A stretch of DNA of 64,000 nt from Ferruginivarius sediminum (GCF_003344765.1 NZ_QPMH01000001.1:341663-405662); one strand, 5' to 3'. Shown: positions 17,652-26,470, counted from the stretch's first letter. Translations and numbers: made by a program. Notes: a model not told the origin generated them from the sequence alone.

Positions 17652-19805
17652 ATGACGACCAATGGTTCGGGCGGCGAAACGCCCATCTTGGAGTGCAAGG
17701 ACCTTTGCCTCTCCTACTTCACGCGGGCCGGCGAGATTCCCGCGGTGGTGGACTTCAACATGACGCTCCACCGCGGGGGCAGCATCGGTCTCGTGGGGGA
17801 ATCCGGCTGCGGCAAGTCGACGGTGGCGATGGCGATCATGCGTTACCTCGGCTCCAACGGGGCCATTGTCGGTGGTCAGATCCTCTACAAGGGCCGGGAC
17901 ATGGCGGAGATGTCGGAGGAAGAGCTCCGGCAGCTCCGCGGCTCCGAGATCGCGATGGTCTATCAGGAGCCGATGGCCTCGCTGAACCCGAGCCTGACGC
18001 TGGGCCGGCAGCTTGTGGAAGTACCGATCTGCCACGAGCGGATCAGTGAGAAAGAGGCCTACGACCGGGCGGTACAGATCCTGGCGGACGTCAATCTGCC
18101 CGACCCGGAACGCGTCATGGCCTCCTATCCGCATCAGATCTCCGGCGGCCAGCAGCAGCGCGTGGTCATCGCGATGGCGCTGTTGTCCAATCCCACCCTG
18201 CTGCTGCTGGACGAGCCGACGACGGCGCTGGACGTCACGGTGGAGGCCGGCATCGTCGAACTGATCGGCCAGATTGCCGAGAAGTACGACACCTCGATGG
18301 TCTACATCTCCCACAACCTGGGCCTGATCCTCGAAACCTGCGACCGGGTGAACGTGATGTACTCGGGCGAGGCCGTGGAGACCGGCACGGTGAAGGAGGT
18401 GTTCGACCGGATGCGTCACCCCTACACGAAGGGGTTGTTCGGGTGCATCCCGCTGCCCGGCGCCGACAAGAACGAGCGGCCGCTGGTGCCGATCCGCGGG
18501 CAATTGCCGCTGCCGCACGAGCGACCCAGGGGCTGCAACTTCGGGCCGCGTTGCGACTTCTTCCAGGCCGGACGCTGCGATGCCGACACCATCGCCATGC
18601 ACAACGTGGCGGGCGAGCAGGGCCACAAGGTGCGCTGCCTTCGCTGGAACGAGATCGACTGGGCGTCGTATCGTCCGGAAGGTGTCTCCACCGAACAGAG
18701 CGAGTTCGGCGACAGGGTCCTGCACGTCGATGGAATGCGGAAGTACTACGAACTCACCGACAACTCCATCGCCGCCATGATCAAGGGCAATCGCGTCAAG
18801 TACGTGAAGGCGAACGAGCGCATCAACATGGATGCGCGCGAGGCCCAGACCGTCGCCATCGTCGGGGAGTCGGGCTGCGGCAAGTCGACCTTCGCCAAGG
18901 TGCTGATGGGCCTGGAGACCGCGACCGACGGCACGGTCAACTTCAACGGCGACGAACTGGCCGAGAAGTCAGTACACGACCGCAGCCCGAAGCAGCTCGG
19001 CTCGCTGCAGATGATTTTCCAGAACCCCTTCGACACGCTGAACCCCAGCCACTCCGTGGGTGGTCAGATCGCCCGCGTGATCCGCAAGTTCGGCGTGGAG
19101 AAGGACAAGTCGAAGGTCGAGCAGCGGGTGCTGGAGCTTCTGGACCTGGTGAAGCTGCCACGTGATTTTGCCCACCGTCGGCCGCGTCAGCTCTCCGGCG
19201 GTCAGAAGCAGCGCATCGGCATCGCCCGCGCGTTCGCAGGGCGCCCCTCGATGGTCGTTGCGGACGAGCCGGTGTCGGCTCTCGACGTCTCGGTGGCGGC
19301 GGCGGTGACCGGGCTCTTGATGGAGATCCAGCGCACCTACCGCACGACACTCCTGTTTATCAGCCATGACCTCAGCCTGGTGCGTTATCTGGCGGACCGC
19401 GTGGTGGTGATGTACCTGGGCCATATCGTGGAGCAGGGTACGACGGACGAGGTCTTCGCGCCGCCGTACCACCCGTATACCGAGGCGCTGCTATCCGCCG
19501 TGCCGATTGCGGACACCTCGATCGAAAAGAAGCGGATCATCCTGGAAGGGAATCTGCCCAGCGTGATGAACCCGCCGAAGGGTTGCGTGTTCCACACGCG
19601 CTGCCCGCGCAAGATCGGCAGGGTGTGCGAAACCGAAGCGCCGCCGGTGGTGGAGCCGACGCCGGGCCATCAGGTCGCCTGTCATATCCCGCTCGACGAG
19701 TTGAAGCAGATGGAGCCGGTTATCGTCATGACCGACGCCAACAAGCAGGCGGCGGAAAAGGCCGGCGCGAAGAAAGAGGCGGAAGGCTCGCCGGCCGCGG
19801 AGTAA
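17652..19805 (+). CDS. Fused DppD-DppF peptide ABC transporter ATPase
   Basis: 717-residue protein in which the two ATPases of a peptide importer form one chain. The first ABC unit has Walker A GESGCGKSTVA near residue 50, signature [15 protein letters not shown] and Walker B LLLLDEPTTALD; the second has GESGCGKSTFA near 405, LSGGQKQRIGIARAF and ADEPVSALD. Both end with the oligopeptide-transporter extension with cysteines: GCNFGPRCDFFQAGRC in the first and GCVFHTRCPRKIGRVC in the second, a known Fe-S-like cysteine pattern in this group. The C-terminus is Ala/Lys/Glu-rich (about 25 residues). It is the last gene of the operon and ends 28 nt from a convergent gene. Confidence 0.93.
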   Translation: MTTNGSGGETPILECKDLCLSYFTRAGEIPAVVDFNMTLHRGGSIGLVGESGCGKSTVAMAIMRYLGSNGAIVGGQILYKGRDMAEMSEEELRQLRGSEIAMVYQEPMASLNPSLTLGRQLVEVPICHERISEKEAYDRAVQILADVNLPDPERVMASYPHQISGGQQQRVVIAMALLSNPTLLLLDEPTTALDVTVEAGIVELIGQIAEKYDTSMVYISHNLGLILETCDRVNVMYSGEAVETGTVKEVFDRMRHPYTKGLFGCIPLPGADKNERPLVPIRGQLPLPHERPRGCNFGPRCDFFQAGRCDADTIAMHNVAGEQGHKVRCLRWNEIDWASYRPEGVSTEQSEFGDRVLHVDGMRKYYELTDNSIAAMIKGNRVKYVKANERINMDAREAQTVAIVGESGCGKSTFAKVLMGLETATDGTVNFNGDELAEKSVHDRSPKQLGSLQMIFQNPFDTLNPSHSVGGQIARVIRKFGVEKDKSKVEQRVLELLDLVKLPRDFAHRRPRQLSGGQKQRIGIARAFAGRPSMVVADEPVSALDVSVAAAVTGLLMEIQRTYRTTLLFISHDLSLVRYLADRVVVMYLGHIVEQGTTDEVFAPPYHPYTEALLSAVPIADTSIEKKRIILEGNLPSVMNPPKGCVFHTRCPRKIGRVCETEAPPVVEPTPGHQVACHIPLDELKQMEPVIVMTDANKQAAEKAGAKKEAEGSPAAE

Positions 19806-19833
19806 CTTGTCGCGACTTGCCAGGGTGAGCCAC

Positions 19834-20520
19834 TTACGAGGACGACGGAGACCAGAGGCGTTCGGCGAGGAACCTCGCCAGCGCCTCGATCTCCTTGTGA
19901 GCCTCCGAATCGGGCGCATGTCCGCCCACCCAGGTGCCCGAGGTATAGGCGCTCATCTGATCAGCGCGCTGGCGCAGGGCCGGGCCGACGCTTTCGCCAA
20001 GGTCGCCGAGGGTGTGGGTCAGGGCCCGGCCGATGGCGGTGCGCCGGTCGACCCGATTCGGCACGAGAACGCAGTCGAGCGCGCGTGACGGCCGCGCGGC
20101 GCGGGCGCGTTCCAGGACTTGCCTTGCCCGCCGCGTGGCCGCCAGTTCGGCCCCGCCGGGCGTCACCGGCACAACCAGCAGGTCGGCCAGCGCAAGGGCG
20201 CCTGCGACACTGTCCTCGAACTGCGGCGGCAGGTCGAGGACGACGAGATCGTGGCCCGTCCGCAGGGACAGCATCTCCGCCACCCAGTCGCGGCGGCGGT
20301 CCTCCGTATCCGTGACGCCGCCGTGCTTGGCGTCAAGCGGAAGGTGCCGCGCGGCCAGCGGCGACTTGCCCGTACCGGTCCAAGCGGCCGCCGCGCCCTG
20401 GCTGTCGGAGTCGACGAGCGCCACGCGCCGCCGGCGCGCGTAGGCGCAGGCAAGATTGACGGCCAGCGTGGTCTTGCCGGTTCCACCCTTCAGGTTGCCG
20501 ACCGCGAGGACCTTGGACAT
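19834..20520 (-). CDS. Orphan ParA-family ATPase
   Basis: 228-residue ParA/MinD-type P-loop ATPase. The deviant Walker A KGGTGKTT spans residues 11-18 with the signature lysine K11; Walker A' is VALVDSDSQGAAAAW and Walker B LVVLDLPPQ. No N-terminal helix-turn-helix is present, so it belongs to the short (type Ib/orphan) ParAs that position plasmids or protein clusters. No parB or parS is seen nearby, and no chemotaxis ParC partner. The divergent neighbour is a small membrane protein 49 nt away. A role in positioning some cargo is inference. Confidence 0.85.
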   Translation of the reverse strand: MSKVLAVGNLKGGTGKTTLAVNLACAYARRRRVALVDSDSQGAAAAWTGTGKSPLAARHLPLDAKHGGVTDTEDRRRDWVAEMLSLRTGHDLVVLDLPPQFEDSVAGALALADLLVVPVTPGGAELAATRRARQVLERARAARPSRALDCVLVPNRVDRRTAIGRALTHTLGDLGESVGPALRQRADQMSAYTSGTWVGGHAPDSEAHKEIEALARFLAERLWSPSSS

Positions 20521-20569
20521 GCTGCGCAGTATAGCGACGGTGTCGCGTAACGATAGGGGAGGACCGGGT

Positions 20570-20920
20570 GTGAATGGCGGCGTGATGCTGCAAGGCTTGG
20601 TGCTGATCGCGGTATTCGCGGCCGGCTATGTCACCGTGCTCAAGTTCAACGAAGACCGCAGGATCCGCGATCTGGCTTTCTGGCTGCGCCGGACTCATCC
20701 GCAGCGCTGGGAGGCACTGCCCTGGATCATGCAGAAGGCGGACCGACTCGGCGCGGTCGAGAGCTTCCGCCAGGATCCGGAGTTTCACGATGCTGAATTC
20801 GATTCCCGCTACGCCGCCGCGAAGACCACACGGCGCCGGCAGGGCGTGGGTCTCGTCGTTGCCGGCATCGCCATTGTGCTGGCTGTGTTTGGCTATCAGG
20901 TGCTTGGCTGGCGGGTGTGA
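20570..20920 (+). CDS. Small two-helix membrane protein (UspB-like layout)
   Basis: 116 residues with one membrane helix at each end (about 6-26 and 91-111) and a basic/acidic middle, including LRRTHPQRWEAL and DPEFHDAEFDSRYAAAK. Size, two terminal helices and the acidic motif before the second helix resemble universal stress protein B; this is a weak resemblance, not a firm assignment. The start is GTG 20570 because GGGGAGGA ends seven bases before it; ATG 20585 is the alternative. It diverges from the orphan parA gene. Confidence 0.7.
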   Translation: MNGGVMLQGLVLIAVFAAGYVTVLKFNEDRRIRDLAFWLRRTHPQRWEALPWIMQKADRLGAVESFRQDPEFHDAEFDSRYAAAKTTRRRQGVGLVVAGIAIVLAVFGYQVLGWRV

Positions 20921-21138
20921 GCGCCGGCCGCCGGGTGATGCCACGCGCGCCGGTGGCATATCAGCGCTGCTACTGTTCGATCGGCCGAAGGCCGGCGGGC
21001 GGTGGCAGTTACGACGGCTATCCGCCCGAATCTCTGGAAGCGTGGCATCGCGCGTGGCCTTCTCGACGGCAGCGAGTGCTGACCGCGCGTGCTGCGGTTC
21101 GCAGGTTCGACACCGGCAGAGGTTGTCGGTGCCCCGGG

Positions 21139-21504
21139 TCAGAAGCTCAGCGTCGCGGCACCGGCCTTGATGCGCTCGTGCATCGCGCTCGCCCCCGTGA
21201 CAATCACGCCTGCGAGCAAGTCGCTCTCGCCATAGCCGCGGGCTTTGACGCAGGGAGTGCATGCCCAAAGCGTGCCACCGCGTGCGAGGAAATCGTTGAC
21301 CAGCGAGTTCAAGGGCTCAAGCGGCTGAAAGTGTGCATGGTCTGCGGCGCCGCGGCGAACGATGTCGACGGCCGAACCAGTCAGGAAGACGGAGACGGAC
21401 AGGTCGGCTGTCATGGCGCCGTTGGCGACGGTGAAGGCGACCGAGGTTTGCTCGTCTTCAGGCCCATGTGTCATTACGACAACGAGTTCTTGTGTTTCGG
21501 CCAT
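21139..21504 (-). CDS. DsrE-family protein
   Basis: 121-residue DsrE/F-like fold protein. It starts with the pattern VVVMTHGPEDEQTSVAF (a P-loop-like DsrE start) and contains C82 and C85 in TLWACTPCVKARG, a CxxC that could carry or relay sulfur. DsrE proteins include sulfur carriers and peroxiredoxin-like DsrE members; the role here is unknown. The ATG at 21504 has AGAGGAG at proper distance; a longer frame to 21639 has no similarity. It is divergent from the methyltransferase gene. Confidence 0.84.
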   Translation of the reverse strand: MAETQELVVVMTHGPEDEQTSVAFTVANGAMTADLSVSVFLTGSAVDIVRRGAADHAHFQPLEPLNSLVNDFLARGGTLWACTPCVKARGYGESDLLAGVIVTGASAMHERIKAGAATLSF

Positions 21505-21817
21505 GCGAAGCTCCTCTTGCAGTGGCAGTCGATGTGATGGCGATCGTTCGTATTGCGCCGGTGGGATGTCTCGACTACGCGGATAGCAATAGATTAGACT
21601 GGGTCGTTCCCTACTGCTTGAGGATATCCCCGCCCGCATCTGGAGATTTTCTGACGACCAAGGTCACGCAGACGGTCAATTGTGTTCACCTGCGGGCACC
21701 CGACATCATGAAATCCTCAGATTCTCTCTGCGATCTATCCAAGTGCGGCGCCCGGATTTCGTTAGACTGGTTTATGCACTTCGATGCGCCGCGGGCGCCA
21801 ATTTTGGAGATTCGAGC
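21505..21817. other. Divergent intergenic region before the methyltransferase
   Basis: 313 bases between dsrE-like (minus) and the methyltransferase (plus). It is somewhat AT-richer than its surroundings between 21580 and 21780, as expected for two promoters. No stable hairpin or short protein frame with a ribosome site was seen. Confidence 0.5.
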
Positions 21818-22708
21818 ATGGCACAGGCTGACGAAACGACCCGGTCAGAGAACCAGGACACCGAGTTCGTGCAGTTCTGGAACGAGGTTCTGGCGCCGAA
21901 GTTCATCCGGTTCCGGCACATCCTGGTCGGCGGGCTGACTCATCACAGCGAGGCCGTCTTCCCCCAATTGCCTGTCTATCACGGTGACCGGGTACTCGAT
22001 GTCGGCTGCGGCTTCGGCGATACGGCCGCAAGGTTCGCCGAGATGGTTGGACCGGAGGGTGAGGTCGTCGGCATCGACTGCTGCGATGCCTTTCTCGACA
22101 TCGCCCAAGCCGAGATCGCCGAAACCGGGCTGAAGAACGTGCGCTTCATGCGGGGCGACGCGGAGGTTGCGCTGCCTGAAGGGGAGTTCGATTTCGTCTT
22201 CGCTCGCTTCGGCACGATGTTCTTCGCCAATCCGACGGCGGGCCTGCGGAATATGCGGCGCGCGCTGCGCCCCGGCGGGCGAATGGCCCACATCGTCTGG
22301 CGCGATCCCAAAGACAACCCTTGGCTGTCGATGGCCAAGGACATCGTCCTGCAGTTTCTGCCGGCGCCTGGCGAGGACGCGCGCACATGCGGTCCCGGCC
22401 CGTTCTCGATGGCCGACGAGCCGACGGTACGCAAGATGATGGAAATTGCGGGCTACGAGCAGATCGAGTTTCGCCGCGTCGATGCGCCCGTGCTGATCGG
22501 CCATGATGTCCAGGACGCGATCGAGTTCCAGCTCGCCCTCGGCCCCGCCGGCGAGGTCTACAGGGAGGCCGGCGAGGAAGCGGAGAAGAAGCGAGGCGAA
22601 ATCGAGGGCGCGCTTGCCGAGGCCATTCGGCGTCAGACAACGCAGACAGACGGCATCGTCATGGACAGCTCCTCGTGGGTTATCAGCGCACGCAATCCGG
22701 CGGGCTGA
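21818..22708 (+). CDS. SAM-dependent class I methyltransferase
   Basis: 296-residue cytoplasmic methyltransferase of the Methyltransf_11/UbiE-like group. Motif I is VLDVGCGFGDTAARFA (about residues 59-74), motif II VVGIDCCDAFLDIA, and motif post-I/III FDFVFARFGTMFF with LRPGGRMAHIVW. The C-terminal third is helical and Lys/Glu-rich. Substrate unknown. The ATG at 21818 follows GGAG; an upstream in-frame start at 21680 would add unrelated residues. It stands alone in transcription. Confidence 0.86.
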   Translation: MAQADETTRSENQDTEFVQFWNEVLAPKFIRFRHILVGGLTHHSEAVFPQLPVYHGDRVLDVGCGFGDTAARFAEMVGPEGEVVGIDCCDAFLDIAQAEIAETGLKNVRFMRGDAEVALPEGEFDFVFARFGTMFFANPTAGLRNMRRALRPGGRMAHIVWRDPKDNPWLSMAKDIVLQFLPAPGEDARTCGPGPFSMADEPTVRKMMEIAGYEQIEFRRVDAPVLIGHDVQDAIEFQLALGPAGEVYREAGEEAEKKRGEIEGALAEAIRRQTTQTDGIVMDSSSWVISARNPAG

Positions 22709-22932
22709 TCGGGCGGAGGACCGTCGGCGACTCGGGCAAGAACCGGTGCCATATTTTCCACCACTGACGGCTGTGCTACATTTTGTCGCATGACGGCGCT
22801 GATACGCCGCGCAGCACATCTTATCTTCGACTGGAGAGGCCCGGCGTTGTCAGCTGCCAAAGAACGGCCCGGGCACGGTAGTTCAGGCTCCCTTCCGGAT
22901 CTTTGGAAGGGGAGCGGGCAATTTCAGGCCCC

Positions 22933-25029
22933 ATGTCCCGGGTCCAGGTTTCGGAGAGGCCCTTGGATGGGGATCGCGGTGTTGCGGCCCAGAACGCGGT
23001 AATGGTGGCGGTGCTGCGCTCGGCACCCGGCGGAGTGCAGGACTGGCTGGAGATGCCGGACACGTTCGCGCGCGACGCGGTGACGCGATATGGCGGACGG
23101 GCGTACGCCGAGGACAGAGAAGCATGGGTCTGCGGGTTTGATGCGCCTGATACTGCTTTCGGCTTCGCCTCGGATATCGCCAGCCACGTCCTGGAGCAAA
23201 TGCCAAACGGGCCGGCCCCCGCCATCGGCCTGCATGACGTCAAGCCCGCCACCGGACGGGATTTCGGCAGCGTGGACGAGGCTGCGAGTATCGCCAGGCG
23301 ACTGGCAAATTTCGCGCATGGTGGTGGCATCGTGGCTTCGGGTACAGCCCTTGCCGCTATGGCGGGGGCGCTGTCCCGGATCATGCGGCCTGTGGGCACG
23401 CTCACCCCTCGGGTTGGCGCACGGCCGGTGGAGGTTTTCCGAGCCGACGAGCCGAATCGCCTCGACGGCGGCGGTGAGATCCTGTGCTTCGGCGCTTACG
23501 AGCTGGATACCCAGCTCTTCGAGCTGCGCCATGAGGGGAGCCGGGTGCCGGTCGAGCCGATGACGTTCGACCTGCTTGCGCTGCTTGCGCGCAACGCCTA
23601 TCGCACCGTCAGCCGCCACGAGGTTTTCACGGCGCTCTGGGGTGAGCGAATCGTCTCGGACGCCGCCCTTAGCAGCCAGGTCAAGGCGGCCCGGCGCGCG
23701 GTCGGCGACCATGGCGCGGCGCAGCATACAATCGCCACGGTACATGCGCGCGGCTTTCGCTTCGTTCGAGAGGTTACGTGCCGCGGCGCCGCGGCGCCGC
23801 CCGCGCACTTCCGATCGGGGCCCGAACGCCTCGCGCGCGGCCGCCCGGTCGTCGCGGTCCTTCCCTTCGCGGATCTTGGCCAGTCGGAAGACAGGGATTT
23901 CTTTGCCGATTGCTTGAGCGAGGACATCATCACATCGCTCGCCAAGACCCGCTGGCTGGCGGTGATAGCACGAAATCCGGCCTTCAGCTTCCGCGACGCG
24001 GATCTCGGGTTTACCGAAATCGGCGAGCAGCTCGGCGCGCGCTATCTGGTCACTGGCAGCGTGCGTCGCGCCGATTGCCACGTGCGCATCGCCGTTCAGC
24101 TTGCTGACGCGCAAAGCGGTCACTGCCTTTGGTCGGAGCGGCTGACCCGCGAGCTTGCCGATATTTTCGCGCTCGAGGAAAAGGTCTCTTCCTTGATCTC
24201 GGGGCGCTTGGCGACGGAGCTCGGCGTCGCCGAGCAGCGCCGCGCCCAGGCGCAATCCGGCGAAGATGTCGGGGCGTGGGAACGCTACCAACTCGGTTCA
24301 GCGGAATTCTACCGTTTCACGGACGATGGCAACCGGCGCTGCCAAGCACTGCTTCGCGAGGCGATTGCGCAGGACCCCGACTTCGCCGCCGCACATTCGC
24401 GCCTCGCCTATGCGATTATCCTTGAGATGGTCTATTTCGATGGCGGACTGGATCAGAGCCGCTTCGATGAAGCCCTCCGTGTGGCGCGCCACGCTGTCGC
24501 CCTCGATGATCAGGACGCCAACTCGTATTTCGTTCTTGGCCGCGTGCATCTGGCCCGATGCGAATACGATCGGGCGATCGCTGCACTCGAACATGGTCTG
24601 GAGCTGAACCCCTGTCTCGCGCTCACGCACTGCGGGCTGGGCGAGAGCTTCGCCTGCGAGGACCGGATCGACGAGGCGATCAGGCATTTCGACGCCGCGG
24701 TGGAACTGAGTCCGCACGACCCCTTCCGCTGGGCGTTCTACGCCTACCGGTCGCTGGCGCATCTCTTCGCGACCGATTTCGCCGCTGCGGCGCATTGGGC
24801 GCGACGCGCGACGGAGGTGCCGAACGCGCATTACTGGGCGCGAGCCCATCTGGTCGCAGCTCTGGGCCATCTGGGCGATAAGGAACAGGCGCGCCGGGAA
24901 CGTGCCGAGTTGCTACACGCGCGGCCGGATTTCAGTCGGGCATTTGTTGAGGAACGACTGTTCTATGTGAAGAAGCGCGAGCAACGCGACCTGTATCTCG
25001 CCGGCCTCGCGCGCGCCGGGATCCAGTAG
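22933..25029 (+). CDS. Cyclase-like / winged-helix / FlgO-like / TPR regulator
   Basis: About 698 residues. Counting from TTG 22903 the order is: residues 30-180 a degenerate class III nucleotide-cyclase fold (AIGLHDVKPATG, DEAASIARRLANFAHGGGIVASG match the GDVYGDAVNLAARL...GGIVVS pattern, but metal-binding aspartates are not evident); 190-290 an OmpR/CadC winged helix (EPMTFDLLALLARN, VSRHEVFTALWG, VHARGFRF); 315-445 a TolB/FlgO-like domain (VAVLPFADLGQSEDRDFFADCLSEDI, GARYLVTGSVRR); 455-700 TPRs. No membrane helix. It is probably a cytoplasmic DNA-binding regulator. Start is uncertain: ATG 22933 or TTG 22903. Confidence 0.82.
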   Translation: MSRVQVSERPLDGDRGVAAQNAVMVAVLRSAPGGVQDWLEMPDTFARDAVTRYGGRAYAEDREAWVCGFDAPDTAFGFASDIASHVLEQMPNGPAPAIGLHDVKPATGRDFGSVDEAASIARRLANFAHGGGIVASGTALAAMAGALSRIMRPVGTLTPRVGARPVEVFRADEPNRLDGGGEILCFGAYELDTQLFELRHEGSRVPVEPMTFDLLALLARNAYRTVSRHEVFTALWGERIVSDAALSSQVKAARRAVGDHGAAQHTIATVHARGFRFVREVTCRGAAAPPAHFRSGPERLARGRPVVAVLPFADLGQSEDRDFFADCLSEDIITSLAKTRWLAVIARNPAFSFRDADLGFTEIGEQLGARYLVTGSVRRADCHVRIAVQLADAQSGHCLWSERLTRELADIFALEEKVSSLISGRLATELGVAEQRRAQAQSGEDVGAWERYQLGSAEFYRFTDDGNRRCQALLREAIAQDPDFAAAHSRLAYAIILEMVYFDGGLDQSRFDEALRVARHAVALDDQDANSYFVLGRVHLARCEYDRAIAALEHGLELNPCLALTHCGLGESFACEDRIDEAIRHFDAAVELSPHDPFRWAFYAYRSLAHLFATDFAAAAHWARRATEVPNAHYWARAHLVAALGHLGDKEQARRERAELLHARPDFSRAFVEERLFYVKKREQRDLYLAGLARAGIQ

Positions 25030-25143
25030 TCCAGCCGCCTTGCCGGGTTGGGCTTGCGACCAACGTGCGCATGAACTTGCGACCGCCGTGCGCATGAAAA
25101 GGAAAGGGGCTTGAGTCCCCTGGACCCAAGCCCCTGTCTTTGT

Positions 25144-25219
25144 TGGCTCCCCGGGCCGGACTCGAACCAGCGACCCAGCGGTTAACAGCCGCTTGCTCTA
25201 CCAACTGAGCTACCGGGGA
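25144..25219 (-). tRNA. tRNA-Asn (anticodon GTT)
   Basis: 76 nt with encoded CCA. The cloverleaf folds with acceptor TCCCCGG/CCGGGGA, D-arm AGCTCAGTTGGTAGAGC, anticodon loop CTGTTAA and T-arm GGTTCGAGTCC. Its promoter is at 25263-25291. Confidence 0.97.
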
Positions 25220-25262
25220 TCAGAAACGGCGCCGCAACCCTGCGTCGCCGTCGGCGAGCGAG

Positions 25263-25291
25263 GTTATAGCAAAGCCATTTGCCCGCTGCAA
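25263..25291 (-). promoter_or_regulatory. Sigma-70 type promoter of tRNA-Asn
   Basis: On minus: TTGCAG (-35), 17-base spacer, TATAAC (-10). The predicted start is roughly 37 bases upstream of the mature tRNA 5' end. Confidence 0.7.
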
Positions 25292-25337
25292 ACCCCTTTA
25301 CAACCGGATTTTGATGTCGTCGTCACACTGGCCGGCG

Positions 25338-25517
25338 TCAACCGCCCGCGACCACGGTCAGAAGACATTGCCCAACCTCCAGGTAGTCGGAATTCGGCAT
25401 ATGAAACCACCGCAGGAACGAGGACGTGGACATATCGCCCGCAAGCCACGCCTCAAGAAACATTCGACTGACCGGATGCAGGCGGTCCGGTAAACAGATC
25501 GTCAGATCAGGCGTCAT
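25338..25517 (-). CDS. Small unknown protein, 59 residues
   Basis: An open frame of 59 codons from ATG 25517 to TGA 25338. GGGAGG sits four bases before the ATG. The translation starts MTPDLTICLPDRLHPVSRMF and continues with an amphipathic, Trp-containing stretch (FLEAWLAGDM, FLRWFHMPNSDYLEV), unlike the Arg/Pro-rich shadows seen elsewhere. No family is recognised. It lies between tRNA-Asn and another unknown minus-strand gene. Coding status is supported by the ribosome site and residue composition only. Confidence 0.5.
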   Translation of the reverse strand: MTPDLTICLPDRLHPVSRMFLEAWLAGDMSTSSFLRWFHMPNSDYLEVGQCLLTVVAGG

Positions 25518-25670
25518 GCGCCCTCCCGGTTATCGCCCGGCGGGCCGCGATTCTCGCCGTCTCCCAGCAACGTTTCAGCCTCGCCAGACTTATGACGCGA
25601 AAGCCTACAAGTTTCGACCGCGCGCTTCAATGCTGCCGGCTCGCCGCGGCCGGCTTGGGGAATGTTGCAG

Positions 25671-26279
25671 TCAGGCGGAGCGGGTACTGGCGCAGCGATT
25701 GCTGGCGCGGCGACGCTCCTCCGCCCCGATGTCGCAAAGGCGATCCAGCAGGTCGATTGCCTTGTCCCAGAACCACGCCTGCCGCCGGGAATCGCCCGCG
25801 CGTTCGGAAAGCGCGGCGATCAGGTGGCCGCATTCCTTGGCGAGGACGTCGTATCGCGCTTCTTCCCAGGCATGGCGGATATACTTGAGGTTCTGTCCCG
25901 CGCGATAGCCGATCGCCGCCTCCACGGCCGCCTGGTCGTTGAGGTTGACCCCCGTAAGCGGCAGCACCGGCAACACCTCCTCCACAATGGCGCGGTAGAG
26001 GAGTACGGCCCGCTCCCGGTCGCGGCCGTCGTTGGTGCCGACAATGCGCGGTGCGAACGGCTTCAGCCGCTGCCGCTCCGGCGAACCCATGCGGTCGTTC
26101 ACCGGAATCGCGAACTTGCGAATCACCTGCGAGGCCGATTTTGGTCGGTCGCCAAAGTTTTCGCCGGCCAGCAGCGAAACGAAGGACATGATGCAGAGTT
26201 TGCCAAGCCGGGCGTCCCCAACGCCGGTGATCAACTCGATCCGGTCATAAAGGCGCTGAAACGCAACTTCCGCGGACAT
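25671..26279 (-). CDS. Unknown conserved-looking protein between two tRNA genes
   Basis: 202-residue, mostly helical, soluble protein starting MSAEVAFQRLYDRIELITGV. No recognised domain. Stretches such as YRAGQNLKYIRHAWEEARYDVL and KECGHLIAALSERAGDSRRQAWFWDKAIDLLDRL suggest a helical bundle. No signal peptide or membrane segment. The frame remains open through tRNA-Cys up to 26525, but a promoter (TTGCCG-N17-TATGTT, 26315-26343) places the transcript start about 30 bases before ATG 26279, so that start is used. Function unknown. Confidence 0.68.
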   Translation of the reverse strand: MSAEVAFQRLYDRIELITGVGDARLGKLCIMSFVSLLAGENFGDRPKSASQVIRKFAIPVNDRMGSPERQRLKPFAPRIVGTNDGRDRERAVLLYRAIVEEVLPVLPLTGVNLNDQAAVEAAIGYRAGQNLKYIRHAWEEARYDVLAKECGHLIAALSERAGDSRRQAWFWDKAIDLLDRLCDIGAEERRRASNRCASTRSA

Positions 26280-26314
26280 ACCGCGCCTCGCCTGCAATAG
26301 ACTGTCTGCAAGAA

Positions 26315-26343
26315 AACATACCATCGGCGTCCGCGACCGGCAA
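26315..26343 (-). promoter_or_regulatory. Sigma-70 type promoter of the unknown gene 25671-26279
   Basis: On minus: TTGCCG, 17-base spacer, TATGTT. It lies about 36 bases upstream of the chosen ATG and overlaps the alternative upstream ATG (26324), which argues against that longer start. Confidence 0.6.
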
Positions 26344-26396
26344 CGCGGGCCCGGTATTGTCACGGGAAAAGGGGAGAGGCGCGCCAGCCAAGTCCT

Positions 26397-26470
26397 TGGA
26401 GGCCCGGGCCGGAATCGAACCGACGTACGGGGATTTGCAGTCCCCTGCATGACCACTCTGCCACCGGGCC
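26397..26470 (-). tRNA. tRNA-Cys (anticodon GCA)
   Basis: 74 nt including encoded CCA. Acceptor GGCCCGG/CCGGGCC, discriminator T (U73, the cysteine identity base), anticodon loop CTGCAAA, T-arm GGTTCGATTCC. Confidence 0.97.

Noticed and set aside
17172..18725. 517-codon frame antisense to the DppC/DppDF genes
   Set aside because: Shadow of identified transporter genes with strongly biased composition.
22709..22932. 70-codon plus frame starting at 22790
   Set aside because: Pro/Arg/Gly-rich; overlaps the regulator's N-terminal coding region in another frame and lacks a ribosome site.
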